Assembly: GCF_011947365.2 (NCBI RefSeq)
Contig: NZ_JAAVSH020000001.1
Location: forward strand, 2,395,174-2,432,687
Length of the DNA stretch: 37,514 nt
Reading direction: 5' to 3'
Origin: an endosymbiont of Lamellibrachia barhami
GTDB taxonomy: Bacteria > Pseudomonadota > Gammaproteobacteria > Chromatiales > Chromatiaceae
Shown: piece after piece, positions 9,225 to 18,848 of the stretch
How positions within the stretch are numbered: position 1 is the first letter of the stretch
Layout: every line of letters starts with the position of its first letter
Notes under the pieces: generated by a model
What the model was told of the DNA's origin: nothing
Seen by the model: only the letters and a program-made list of their open reading frames with translations
Database searches by the model: none
Translations under genes and position numbers: made by a program

Positions 9225-9854
9225 TTGAACACAAAAATAGGCATCATCAGCGACCCTCATGCCACGCCAGGGCCGGTTGAAGAGGCGCTGTCTATATTCC
9301 GGCATGAGGGGGTGGAGCACGTCCTCTGCGCTGGCGATATCGCCGGTTATGGAGAGGAGTTGGACAAGACTGTCGAGCTGTTGATGGCGAATGGTTGTGC
9401 ATGCGTTACAGGCAACCATGAGGTCTGGTATCTCGATCGTGCGGCAGATAAGGTGGATTCATTCACCTATCGTTATCTGAGCGGTCTGCCTGCCTCGCTG
9501 GAGATGGCGGTAGCAGGCAGGGAATTGTATATGGTTCATGCCAGCCCACCGGATTCTTTCATGGATGGGATCAGGTTGCTGGATGAGTGCGGTGAACCAA
9601 TTGACGAGCAGCGAGTATACTGGACCGGCCGTTTGCAGGGATTTTCTTACGATGTGTTGGTGGTCGGCCATACTCATCAGGTGTTTGTCGAGCGGCTGGG
9701 CGACACCCTGGTGATCAACCCCGGCAGTACCCTGTGCAATCATAGCTGTGCCGTTGTGAGTTTCCCCGAGCTGCAGGTCGAGTGGTTTGCTCTGTCTGGC
9801 CAGACCCTGTTGAAGTCATGGAACTGGGGGATGAATCAGTTCAGTCAGGGATAA
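9225..9854 (+). CDS. Calcineurin-like metallophosphoesterase (YfcE/MJ0936 type)
   Basis: This 209-residue protein has the full set of metallophosphoesterase motifs: SDPHAT (D-x-H) near residue 10, AGDIAGYG near 42, GNHE near 65, and GHTHQ near 148, followed by NPGS. These residues bind two metal ions and hydrolyse phosphoesters, often phosphodiesters, in small cytoplasmic enzymes of this class. The natural substrate cannot be read from sequence. The only in-frame start is TTG 9225, preceded by GAAAGG at 9215-9220; the nearby ATG at 9201 runs into a stop after four codons. The gene stands alone; the next gene is convergent. Confidence 0.85.
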   Translation: MNTKIGIISDPHATPGPVEEALSIFRHEGVEHVLCAGDIAGYGEELDKTVELLMANGCACVTGNHEVWYLDRAADKVDSFTYRYLSGLPASLEMAVAGRELYMVHASPPDSFMDGIRLLDECGEPIDEQRVYWTGRLQGFSYDVLVVGHTHQVFVERLGDTLVINPGSTLCNHSCAVVSFPELQVEWFALSGQTLLKSWNWGMNQFSQG

Positions 9855-9994
9855 AACGGGGGTTGAGAAATCCGCCTGTTTATTGACGTGGTCAACCTAT
9901 TTGTGACGCCAAGTTAAGCAACTTTTCTCATCTTAAACAATTGCTGCTCATAGTCATCATAGCTTACGCTGTCTGGGTTTAGGTTAGAGTTACC

Positions 9995-10576
9995 TCAGAC
10001 TAGTGCTCGCCATGCAGCCATCAAAGCGAACGTCATGAATAATCCACCACTGAGCAAGTGCAGCCAACGAAGTGGTATACGTTGCAACAGCGTACGTCCT
10101 GCCCAGACCCCAAGCGCTGTGACCAATATCAGGGCTGCTGTTGCCCCCAGCCACACAGGCCAAGGTGCCATACTGCCAGCCAAGCCCGCCACCGCGATCT
10201 GGGTCTTGTCACCGAATTCCGCCACCAGGATCAAAAGCAGCGTTGTGTAGAAGATACCGTGGCCCGGCATTTCCTCTATCTCATCCGACTCCTCATCATC
10301 CTTGTGAAGAAGAGTGTGAATACCGAAGACACCGAACATCACCGCTACAACGCCAGCAAGTATGCGCTCAGGAACCCATGCTGCAATACCTGCGCCGAAC
10401 AAAACCGCGAGTGCATTCAATATGAGAAATGCCAACGTAGCACCGAGCAGTACGGGCCAATGACGGTGGCGTGTTGCCAGAGTCATACACACTAGCTGAC
10501 TCTTATCTCCGATCTCCGCCAAGGCGATGAGGGTAAACGACGATAAGGCAGCAGAAACCGATTCAGGAGGGATCAT
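9995..10576 (-). CDS. UPF0016/GDT1-family transporter, probable Mn2+ exporter
   Basis: This protein of about 193 residues has six predicted membrane helices in two repeats. Each repeat carries the hallmark ExGDKxQ motif (EIGDKSQ near residue 20 and EFGDKTQ near 122). The family (bacterial MneA/YebN-like partners and eukaryotic GDT1/TMEM165) exports Mn2+ or exchanges cations. An acidic loop (DDEESDEIEE) separates the halves. I use ATG 10576; a GTG at 10594 would add six residues. An 11-codon ORF whose TGA overlaps this ATG (ATGA) begins at 10607. I looked for a yybP-ykoY manganese riboswitch between 10577 and 10734 and did not find one; the stretch is AT-rich and probably holds the promoter. 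Confidence 0.88.
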   Translation of the reverse strand: MIPPESVSAALSSFTLIALAEIGDKSQLVCMTLATRHRHWPVLLGATLAFLILNALAVLFGAGIAAWVPERILAGVVAVMFGVFGIHTLLHKDDEESDEIEEMPGHGIFYTTLLLILVAEFGDKTQIAVAGLAGSMAPWPVWLGATAALILVTALGVWAGRTLLQRIPLRWLHLLSGGLFMTFALMAAWRALV

Positions 10577-10734
10577 GGTGGACTGCGCTGGCACGATTCA
10601 GTGCTCATATTCGCTTGTATTACCTTCAATTGTAATACGACATAATTTTATAAAATCATTCAGATATTTAGGTTCAGAGTAATAACTGTCGGCGCTTAAC
10701 AAACCACCGCTCATGGCTGCATGCGCCAATTCAG

Positions 10735-11169
10735 TCAGGATAATATGTGCTCTAATTCCTGTTTAGAGAAACCGGCTTTCTCTCCGTACTCCTGTCTCAG
10801 ATCCTTATCTGCAAGATCTCTGGCATTGGGTTTGTCATGGCTGTTTTCAAGATGGAAATCGTACCTGTCCCGTAGGTAACGATGGCGCTTCCAGGCATTT
10901 CTTTGGGCAACTGCTACTGTGTTTGACTGTTGAGCCCGCAGGGATTTCACGGCACTATTACCCGGCTTCCTCTTTTTGCTTTTTTCGGTTTTGTTGTCCT
11001 TGACTTGGTGGCGCAGGGCCTCAATTGTGTTTTCGCAGTGTTTGAGTTCAGCCTCCAGTCGTTTGATCCTCTGTTTTAGGTCCTGGATGTCTGCCTGATT
11101 CTTTACGGCGCCCGGTACACGAATCTTGTCTTTCTTCTTTAGCTTTTTCTTTTCTTTCTTTTTCATCAT
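10735..11169 (-). CDS. Lysine-rich coiled-coil hypothetical protein
   Basis: This protein of 144 residues starts MMKKKEKKKLKKKDK, followed by a predicted coiled coil (about residues 30-60, DLKQRIKRLEAELKHCENTI), a second basic stretch and a charged C-terminal part ending KQELEHILS. I do not recognise a family. The strong basic charge suggests binding to nucleic acid or membrane, but that is only inference. I prefer the tandem ATGs at 11169/11166 to a TTG at 11208, because the extra residues look random. No clear ribosome binding site is visible. It lies in the accessory stretch between the Mn-exporter gene and tRNA-Ile and may have come in with it. Confidence 0.5.
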   Translation of the reverse strand: MMKKKEKKKLKKKDKIRVPGAVKNQADIQDLKQRIKRLEAELKHCENTIEALRHQVKDNKTEKSKKRKPGNSAVKSLRAQQSNTVAVAQRNAWKRHRYLRDRYDFHLENSHDKPNARDLADKDLRQEYGEKAGFSKQELEHILS

Positions 11170-11618
11170 GCATTCAACCGCGAAGTGCAACTGTAAGTTT
11201 AATCTCAAGTGTCATGGAAAACATCGAAAGATGTCAAGTAACCGAGGCACTTCGAGGTTGAATACAAGAACCAATACAGCCGACAATGGTACAGAGTTTC
11301 ATGGATACAAAACCATTGAACAATCCACTGGTGTCGATTTCTATTTGGGTGAAATTGGTGGGAGAAATTAGGGTACGTCCCTAATAATCCCACAGGTAGC
11401 AGACTTTCAGTCAGCTAAAAACGTGGTGCGTCCCCTATTGGAATAGTGGAATAGTGCTAACTGTTCTGTGTTCTGGAAGCAGACGTTCAGGTAAAAATTG
11501 GGATCGACGCACCAAGTGAACTCAGCATAGTGCGAACAGGGCTGGCCGATTAGCTGGGCCATAGCAGTGAAGACCAGCGGTATGGGGGGCGCGGGTACAG
11601 CGCAAGAAACGGGTAGGC
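11170..11618. other. Non-coding accessory stretch with hairpin and short repeats
   Basis: Apart from a transposase remnant at about 11270-11350, I see no defensible gene. A hairpin lies at 11359-11392: TGGGA/TCCCA outer arms, a small internal loop, and ATTAGGG/CCCTAAT inner arms around a five-base loop. A short tandem repeat of GGAATAGT occurs near 11440-11456. On the minus strand about 75 codons are open from about 11625 to 11415, with no start or family I recognise. Confidence 0.4.
11270..11350 (+). pseudogene. IS30-type transposase remnant
   Basis: In one plus-strand frame the peptide TADNGTEFHGYKTIEQSTG and then VDFYL appears. This matches the DDE-domain block around the second catalytic aspartate of IS30-family transposases (DNGTEFHxYKxIE, then TGVxFYFA). 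Upstream and downstream the frame is not transposase-like: the expected PHHSWERGTNEN block is missing and a TAG follows at 11369-11371. It is a short, broken fragment, and it marks the region beside tRNA-Ile as a place where mobile DNA has landed. Confidence 0.7.
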
Positions 11619-11780
11619 TTAGCGTTTTTTTGGTTCTTGTTGCTTAAGTTCAGCTCGAGCGTTTGTGCGAGCGAAGTCGATCAGTGTGTGGCCGACGCTT
11701 ACAACATGGTTGTTCTGAGTGGCGTCCCTGCTGTGATACTTTTGCCCTGAGTAGTTACTCTGATTTTTCTTGGTGTGCAT
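11619..11780 (-). CDS. Small basic hypothetical protein (53 aa)
   Basis: ATG 11780 begins MHTKKNQSNYSGQKY, preceded by AAGGA about ten bases upstream. The product is hydrophilic and basic, rich in Asn, Gln, Lys and His, with no membrane segment or known motif, and ends KQQEPKKR. It starts 14 bases after the stop of the 309-residue gene upstream on the same strand, so the two are probably co-transcribed. A TTG at 11813 would overlap that gene by 20 bases. I do not recognise it; it could be spurious, but spacing and ribosome binding site favour a real gene. Confidence 0.45.
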   Translation of the reverse strand: MHTKKNQSNYSGQKYHSRDATQNNHVVSVGHTLIDFARTNARAELKQQEPKKR

Positions 11781-11793
11781 ATCAGTGTTGTCC

Positions 11794-12723
11794 TTATTCG
11801 GAACCTTGAGCAAGTAGCTCTTCGACAGCAGAAAAAGTAGTCGAGTAGTCTACGTATGTGAGGCTGTTTATTAAATACAAAGATAGCATATCTGCTAGGA
11901 TATAACCGATTGTAATGTCGGGTTTTTTATTAAAATAATTTATCTCTTGATGATCAAAGCATAGAAAGCCATAGATGGATCGAGGGGAAACTTTCTCTTC
12001 GATTTCAAAGCGTTGTATGAACTCGCCAGATAAAGTGTTGTTCAACAATGTCATCGGTATGATAAGCGTGGACTTATAACAGGTTTCCAATGGGGGATAG
12101 TTACGTTCACCTGCTACCCCTTCAACCTCGTTCCAGCATTTTGCCCAATCAGTGTCATCGACCTTTCTGAGTCTCTCAAAGATGTTTTGTTCCTTGTAAT
12201 GTGTAACTCGATCAGAGTTTATTCTGGCGTTCACATAGGAATTATTCTTAATTGCGGCAGGAATATTGTTGCACAGGAATTGATACCCAGTTTTATTGGC
12301 TATCTCGCTAAATCCTGTATTGGCTTCGATCGGGTATGATTCGTCATCGATTGATCTCCGATCACGGAATAAAGGGACAATTTTTCCTTCATTGTGGACC
12401 TTAATACAGATCCTTGGTTCTAGTTCGGACCTGCCTTCAAAATATTGTTTTAGAAACTTGAAGTTTTCGTCAGAAGCATTTTTAAGTTCGAGATTCAGAT
12501 AATTGGTGAGTTCGTCACGTAACGTTTTGATGTCGCTTTTGTTTTTTTCTCCAGTCCCTCTCATTGCGTCTTTGAGGGCTTTGTGCTTTTCTCCCGCAAG
12601 GTAGCCATATTCAGCTAATTTCCCTTGATTGAAGCAAACAACTTTACTGATGAGATCAACCAGCCGGCAATTTTTCTGCTTAAGACTTATGTTTGGGGAT
12701 AGGTCGAGGTTGAGGTCAAACAT
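11794..12723 (-). CDS. Unrecognised protein in tRNA-adjacent accessory stretch
   Basis: This is a 309-residue soluble protein. The C-terminal part alternates strands and helices (STLIIPMTLL, then RSIYGFLCFDHQEI, then a helix ending in YLINSLTYVD). That pattern is reminiscent of a GAF-like sensory fold (constant hydrophobic strand, GFLCFD, long helix), but this is inference from pattern only. The N-terminal half is charged and helical (KNKSDIKTLRDELTNYLN). No catalytic motif is obvious. Base and codon use is visibly more AT-rich than the flanking core genes. ATG 12723 follows AAAAAGGA at longer than usual spacing; GTG 12774 would add 17 residues. It lies directly next to the 3' end of tRNA-Ile(CAT), a classic integration position, and is followed by a 53-residue gene. 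A defence or phage-related role is possible but unproven. Confidence 0.65.
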   Translation of the reverse strand: MFDLNLDLSPNISLKQKNCRLVDLISKVVCFNQGKLAEYGYLAGEKHKALKDAMRGTGEKNKSDIKTLRDELTNYLNLELKNASDENFKFLKQYFEGRSELEPRICIKVHNEGKIVPLFRDRRSIDDESYPIEANTGFSEIANKTGYQFLCNNIPAAIKNNSYVNARINSDRVTHYKEQNIFERLRKVDDTDWAKCWNEVEGVAGERNYPPLETCYKSTLIIPMTLLNNTLSGEFIQRFEIEEKVSPRSIYGFLCFDHQEINYFNKKPDITIGYILADMLSLYLINSLTYVDYSTTFSAVEELLAQGSE

Positions 12724-12835
12724 GAGTATCTGATTATCCTTTTTCAGACTACAAAGAGCTTCATGATCGTGCACTGAATGTGCACCGTTAGAAAGTGTCT
12801 GTAGTTTAAATTGCCTGTAACTTGTTGATTTTAAA

Positions 12836-12912
<77 letters not shown>

Positions 12913-12935
12913 GAATAGGGCGTGAGGATTGTAGC

Positions 12936-12976
12936 AAAAAGGCCGTGGGTACGCTCGCCGTACCCGCGGTCTTTTT
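12936..12976 (-). terminator. Intrinsic terminator after rpoD
   Basis: A 13-pair near-perfect stem (12941-12953 with 12959-12971, five-base loop) is flanked by AAAAA on one side and TTTTT on the other. It can end rpoD transcription on the minus strand and, by symmetry, could block readthrough in the other direction. It separates rpoD from the tRNA-Ile gene, so the tRNA probably has its own promoter. Confidence 0.85.
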
Positions 12977-12989
12977 GTGCTGTGGCGTT

Positions 12990-14834
<1,845 letters not shown>

Positions 14835-14996
14835 CTTTTACCTTGTTATACGGGTGCATACGAGCCGATAAACGAACTGCCCATTCTAGCACGTTTGTTT
14901 AATTATTTTCCAGTAATGCCTTGAATTGCGCCTTGTTTCCATGCGTTTTATCCGAAATGTGACGGGTCTGTGTTTTACGTCAGTTGTCCCTGTGCG

Positions 14997-16751
14997 CTAT
15001 TCGTTTTCATTGTCGGCCTCTATTTTGCCGGGAAATCTTTGTCTAAGCTCCGACAGCTCTTCAGACATCTCACTGAGCGGCGCGTTCCTTGGCGCCAATG
15101 TATTGGCTTTTCTATATTGATCGACAAGCCTGTTTAGTACGTCACGAAACTCCGCTTCATGATCCATGCCTGGAAAATCAAATCGGCGTGCCGCAATTTT
15201 CGCCAGTTTGGGATACTCATCCCGATCACGCCAACGTTCGAGTAGTGTTGCTTTATTAAGCGTAGGATGGGTATGGATAATTTCAAGTAATTCATGCAGT
15301 AGAGGGATTCCCGGTGTGTCCCAGTTTTTCCAGTCGTCGGATACTTCTTTTGCTACCGGTGCCACGGTTGGCATGTCGAGCAGCAGGGCGATGGCGTTGC
15401 TGATCAGTTTGGGCCGCTGTTTCCGATACTCCCCACCCGATGCGGGAGGGCGCATGCCGGGTTGGGGCGGATTGGCGCTATTGCCAAGAGTGCCGCTCTG
15501 CAGGCCCACTGTCTGCTCCAGTTGCTGATACATCATGCGACGGAAGATGCCGGGAGGCAGTTTCTCCAGCAGGGGTCTCGCCAGTTCGGCCAGCCGGGCG
15601 CGTCCATCGATGGTGTCCATGCGAACCTGGGACGCCTGGTGCTCGAGCAGGAAGTTTGAGAGTGGCTGTGCCTGATCCAGACGCAGGTCGAACGCTTCGC
15701 TACCCTCCTTGCGGATCAGGGTGTCGGGGTCTTCGCCGTCCGGCAGGAAGAGGAAACGGGCTTCGCGCCCCTCGCGCATCACAGGCAGGGCAGTCTGCAG
15801 TGCCTTCCAGGCAGCGTCGCGTCCCGCTCGGTCGCCATCGAAACAGAAGACCACCTCAGGACAGGTGCGAAAGATCAGCTCCAGATGTTCCGGTGTGGTG
15901 GCGGTGCCCAACGTGGCCACGGCATTGCGAATGCCGAACTGGGCCAGGGCAACCACATCCATGTAACCTTCGACCACCAGCAGACGCTCGATCTTGCGCA
16001 GTGCCTGCTTGGCCTCATAAAGCCCATAGAGCTCACGGCCTTTATGGAACAGGGGGGTTTCCGGTGAATTGAGGTATTTGGGTGTGCTGTCATCCAGTAC
16101 ACGCCCGCCAAAGCCGACAGTTCGGCCGCGCTGGTCTCGAATGGGGAAGATGATTCGGTTGCGGAAACGGTCGTAACGTTTTTCGTCGGGTTCCGAGATG
16201 AGCCCGGTTTCGCGCAGTCTGCCGATGGCCTGTTCATCGGTGCCAAAATGTTTCAGCAGGTTGTCCCAGCCGGGCGGGGCGTAACCGATGCCGAAGGCGG
16301 CAGCGATCTCGCCGCTCAGACCCCTGTTTTTCAGGTACTGGACCGCTTGTGGGGCCTGTGGATGTTCGCGCAGTCGACTGCGGTAGAAGTCAGCCGACTT
16401 TTCAAGCAGATCGTAGAGCGGTCGCAGATCCGGCCCTTGCGAGACTCCAGCCTCTCTGGGGACTTCCAGACCCGCCATGCCTGCGAGATCCTCGACGGCT
16501 TCGACGAAGCCCAGGTTGTCATACTCCATCAGAAACCCGATGGCGGAGCCGTGGGCGCCGCAACCGAAGCAGTGATAGAACTGTTTTTCGGCGCTGACGG
16601 TGAAGGAGGGGGTTTTTTCGTCGTGGAACGGGCAGCAGGCCTGGTAGTCTCTGCCGGCTTTTTTCAGGGAGACGCGGTGGTTGACCACGTCGACGATATT
16701 CACGCGCGTGAGGAGGTCATCGATAAATTGAGGGGGGATTCTTCCTGCCAT
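14997..16751 (-). CDS. dnaG: DNA primase
   Basis: This 584-residue protein lays RNA primers at the replication fork. The N-terminal zinc ribbon is complete (Cys40, His43, Cys61, Cys64; the CCPFHDEKTPSF motif). The TOPRIM core follows at about 255-345, with LLVVEGYMDVVAL and FCFDGDRAGRDAA supplying the acidic metal ligands. The C-terminal part (about 440-584) is the variable region that contacts DnaB helicase. The length agrees with E. coli (581). Start ATG 16751. The gene is between yqeY and rpoD on the same strand, as expected. Confidence 0.98.
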   Translation of the reverse strand: MAGRIPPQFIDDLLTRVNIVDVVNHRVSLKKAGRDYQACCPFHDEKTPSFTVSAEKQFYHCFGCGAHGSAIGFLMEYDNLGFVEAVEDLAGMAGLEVPREAGVSQGPDLRPLYDLLEKSADFYRSRLREHPQAPQAVQYLKNRGLSGEIAAAFGIGYAPPGWDNLLKHFGTDEQAIGRLRETGLISEPDEKRYDRFRNRIIFPIRDQRGRTVGFGGRVLDDSTPKYLNSPETPLFHKGRELYGLYEAKQALRKIERLLVVEGYMDVVALAQFGIRNAVATLGTATTPEHLELIFRTCPEVVFCFDGDRAGRDAAWKALQTALPVMREGREARFLFLPDGEDPDTLIRKEGSEAFDLRLDQAQPLSNFLLEHQASQVRMDTIDGRARLAELARPLLEKLPPGIFRRMMYQQLEQTVGLQSGTLGNSANPPQPGMRPPASGGEYRKQRPKLISNAIALLLDMPTVAPVAKEVSDDWKNWDTPGIPLLHELLEIIHTHPTLNKATLLERWRDRDEYPKLAKIAARRFDFPGMDHEAEFRDVLNRLVDQYRKANTLAPRNAPLSEMSEELSELRQRFPGKIEADNENE

Positions 16752-16833
16752 GATGTCTGGCGGCTCTCAGCAACAGGGTCCGCTTAAGGATAGCGGAAAG
16801 TGGAGTTGCCGGCGGAAGATCTGGATGTGGCTG

Positions 16834-17277
16834 TCAGCCTGCCAGTTTCTGCTTTACCAGTCCGCTGACCTTGCCCATGTCGGCACGGCCCTGCATCTTT
16901 GGTTTCAACTGTCCCATCACCTTGCCCATGTCCTGCATGGCACTGGCACCTGTGGCGCTGATGGCCTCGTCGATCATTGTGACAATCTCTTCGTCGCTCA
17001 GGCCCTCCGGCAGATAGTCCTGAATGACTTCGATTTCGCGCTGTTCCTGTTCAACCAGCTCGGTGCGTCCTGCTTGTTCGAACTGACTGATCGAATCCCG
17101 GCGCTGTTTGATCATCTTGTCCAGGATGGTCAGCACCTGCGTGTCGTCGAGTTCGATACGCTCGTCGACTTCGCGTTGTTTGATTGCAGCAGTGATCAGG
17201 CGAAGGGTGCCAAGCCGGGGCTTGTCCCTCGCCTTCATGGCGGTCTTTACATCATCCAGAATCCGTTGTTTCAACAT
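16834..17277 (-). CDS. yqeY: GatB/YqeY-domain protein
   Basis: This 147-residue helical protein matches the stand-alone YqeY family, homologous to the tail domain of GatB, the amidotransferase subunit that binds tRNA. Marks are the start LKQRILDDVKTAMKARDK, TLRLITAAIKQREVDERI, the YLPEGLSDEEI block and a GxxMGKVMGQLKPK-type C-terminus. Its exact role in bacteria without GatCAB use is unclear. It is placed between rpsU (25 bases upstream) and dnaG (83 bases downstream), an order common in proteobacteria. Confidence 0.95.
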   Translation of the reverse strand: MLKQRILDDVKTAMKARDKPRLGTLRLITAAIKQREVDERIELDDTQVLTILDKMIKQRRDSISQFEQAGRTELVEQEQREIEVIQDYLPEGLSDEEIVTMIDEAISATGASAMQDMGKVMGQLKPKMQGRADMGKVSGLVKQKLAG

Positions 17278-17301
17278 TGCCGAAGCGTCGGTCAGATAGG
17301 A

Positions 17302-17517
17302 TCAGTACTGGCGTTCCCAGCGACGGTTCTCGCGCGAGACCTTCTTCAGGTGACGCTTGACCGCTGCCGCAGCCTTGCGCTTGCGCTCCCAAGTGGGTTT
17401 TTCATAGAACTCGCGGCGACGGACTTCGGCGAGGACGCCGGCCTTCTCGCAGGAGCGCTTGAAACGGCGCATAGCAACTTCAAAAGGTTCGTTCTCTTTG
17501 ACGCGTACGTTGGGCAT
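17302..17517 (-). CDS. rpsU: 30S ribosomal protein S21
   Basis: This 71-residue, very basic protein starts [21 protein letters not shown] and ends in a lysine/arginine-rich helix ([14 protein letters not shown]). It is a standard S21, which helps mRNA start selection on the small subunit. ATG 17517 is preceded by AGGAAG. It is the first gene of the macromolecular-synthesis operon, and a good promoter lies upstream. Confidence 0.98.
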   Translation of the reverse strand: MPNVRVKENEPFEVAMRRFKRSCEKAGVLAEVRRREFYEKPTWERKRKAAAAVKRHLKKVSRENRRWERQY

Positions 17518-17570
17518 CTGTGTGTGCTTCCTAGGACTCTGTTAAGCTTTGCAAACGGTGAAAGGCGCGA

Positions 17571-17599
17571 ATTTTACGCACAGATGCCGGGTTTTGCAA
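17571..17599 (-). promoter_or_regulatory. Sigma-70 promoter candidate for rpsU operon
   Basis: On the minus strand TTGCAA (17599-17594) and TAAAAT (17576-17571) are separated by exactly 17 bases, close to the sigma-70 consensus. It lies about 54 bases upstream of the rpsU ATG and would drive rpsU-yqeY-dnaG and, by readthrough, rpoD. The divergent tsaD gene starts 38 bases away on the other side. Confidence 0.65.
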
Positions 17600-17636
17600 A
17601 GTTAATCGTACATGCTCTATGGGGAAACGACAGAAT

Positions 17637-18668
17637 ATGCGGGTTTTGGGAATAGAGACCTCTTGTGATGAGACCGGTGTGGCTGTCTATGATAGCGATG
17701 GTGGCCTGCTGGCTCATGCGCTGCACAGTCAGATCGAAATTCATGCCGAATACGGGGGAGTGGTGCCGGAGCTGGCTTCGCGTGACCATGTGCGCAAGGC
17801 TTTGCCGCTGATTCGGGAAGTTTTTCATCAGGCGCAGATCCGCAGTGAGTCCATCGATGGCGTGGCCTACACGGCTGGCCCCGGTCTGGTGGGGGCCTTG
17901 CTGGTAGGTAGTGCGATTGGGCGCAGTCTGGCCTGGGCCTGGCAGGTGCCGGCGGTGGGCGTGCACCACATGGAGGGGCATCTGTTGGCGCCGATGCTGG
18001 AGAAGGAGCCGCCCGGCTTCCCGTTTATCGCCATGCTGGTCTCCGGTGGACATACCCAGCTGGTCGAAGTGGATGGGATCGGCAGATACCGCCTACTGGG
18101 GGAGTCGCTGGATGATGCGGCGGGTGAGGCGTTCGACAAGACCGCCAAACTACTGGATTTACCCTATCCCGGTGGACCGGAGCTGGCGAAACTGGCGCTG
18201 GATGGCAATCCCAAGCGCTACCGTTTTCCGCGTCCGATGACAGATCGTCCCGGGTTGGACTTCAGTTTCAGTGGACTCAAGACCTTTGCCCTCAATACCC
18301 AGCAGGCGGCCAAGCGGGAGGAAGGCGATCCGCTGCCCCGGCAGACCCTGGCGGATATTGCCCGGGCCTTCGAGGATGCGGTGGTGGATACCCTGATGAT
18401 CAAGTGTCGCCGTGCGGTAAGGCAGACCGGCGTCAAGACCCTGGTAATGGCGGGCGGTGTGAGTGCCAATCGCCGTTTGCGTGAATGCATTGGTGAGATG
18501 ATGGTGAAAGAGGGCGGACGCGCTTACTACCCGCGAGCGGAATTCTGCACCGACAATGGGGCGATGATCGCCTACGCGGGTTGGCAGCGTCTGCGGGCCG
18601 GGCAGAGTGAGCCGTTGCGGTTTTCCGCCAATCCCCGCTGGAAGATGGAGAGCTTGGGGGCGGTTTAA
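17637..18668 (+). CDS. tsaD: tRNA N6-threonylcarbamoyladenosine transferase TsaD
   Basis: This 343-residue enzyme transfers the threonylcarbamoyl group to A37 of ANN-reading tRNAs, working with TsaB and TsaE. The metal-binding HHMEGH motif, the ATP-binding VSGGHTQL and [14 protein letters not shown] blocks, [19 protein letters not shown] and the C-terminal [11 protein letters not shown] are all present. I chose ATG 17637 ([14 protein letters not shown]), which matches the usual start, over an upstream ATG at 17619; GGGGAAA lies about ten bases before it. The gene is divergent from rpsU, the typical arrangement in gammaproteobacteria. Confidence 0.98.
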   Translation: MRVLGIETSCDETGVAVYDSDGGLLAHALHSQIEIHAEYGGVVPELASRDHVRKALPLIREVFHQAQIRSESIDGVAYTAGPGLVGALLVGSAIGRSLAWAWQVPAVGVHHMEGHLLAPMLEKEPPGFPFIAMLVSGGHTQLVEVDGIGRYRLLGESLDDAAGEAFDKTAKLLDLPYPGGPELAKLALDGNPKRYRFPRPMTDRPGLDFSFSGLKTFALNTQQAAKREEGDPLPRQTLADIARAFEDAVVDTLMIKCRRAVRQTGVKTLVMAGGVSANRRLRECIGEMMVKEGGRAYYPRAEFCTDNGAMIAYAGWQRLRAGQSEPLRFSANPRWKMESLGAV

Positions 18669-18690
18669 GAAAAAAGGCAAAAGGTGAAAG

Positions 18691-18778
18691 GGCCGTAGGC
18701 CGGTTCAAGCGTAGCGGAACCGGCAACCTCAATAGCATCCTGATTGCCCGATCCGCTACGCTTGATCGGGCCTACATG
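18691..18778. repeat. REP-like paired hairpin element, copy A
   Basis: Two inverted hairpin units lie between tsaD and plsY. Unit 1 has arms GCCGGTTC (18699-18706) and GAACCGGC (18717-18724). Unit 2 has arms GCCCGATC (18746-18753) and GATCGGGC (18764-18771). The two ten-base loops are exact reverse complements of each other. Each unit is bounded by GTAGG or CCTAC. A second copy, in reverse orientation, lies at 25787-25875. The layout is that of a bacterial interspersed REP pair. Confidence 0.85.
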
Positions 18779-18822
18779 CTTGACTCAAGAATCGGGCAAA
18801 TCGTAGATTTGCCAGCCTTTTG

Positions 18823-18848
18823 CCTTTAACCTTTAACCTTTAACCTTT
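18823..18848. repeat. Heptamer tandem repeat overlapping the plsY stop codon
   Basis: CCTTTAA is repeated three times in a row (18823-18843) and followed by a partial CCTTTCC. The minus-strand stop codon and last codons of plsY are made of this repeat. The related sequence CCTTTTGCCTTT (18817-18828) is the inverse of AAAGGCAAAAGG (18673-18684) beyond tsaD, so the REP-like element is enclosed by a longer inverted repeat. Confidence 0.75.

Noticed and set aside
10577-10734. A yybP-ykoY manganese riboswitch before the Mn-exporter-like gene
   Set aside because: The expected conserved loops were not found; the stretch is AT-rich and fits a plain promoter.
16750-17655. A 301-codon plus-strand open frame across yqeY and rpsU
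   Set aside because: It is antisense to two conserved genes with correct length and start, and its translation shows no domain.
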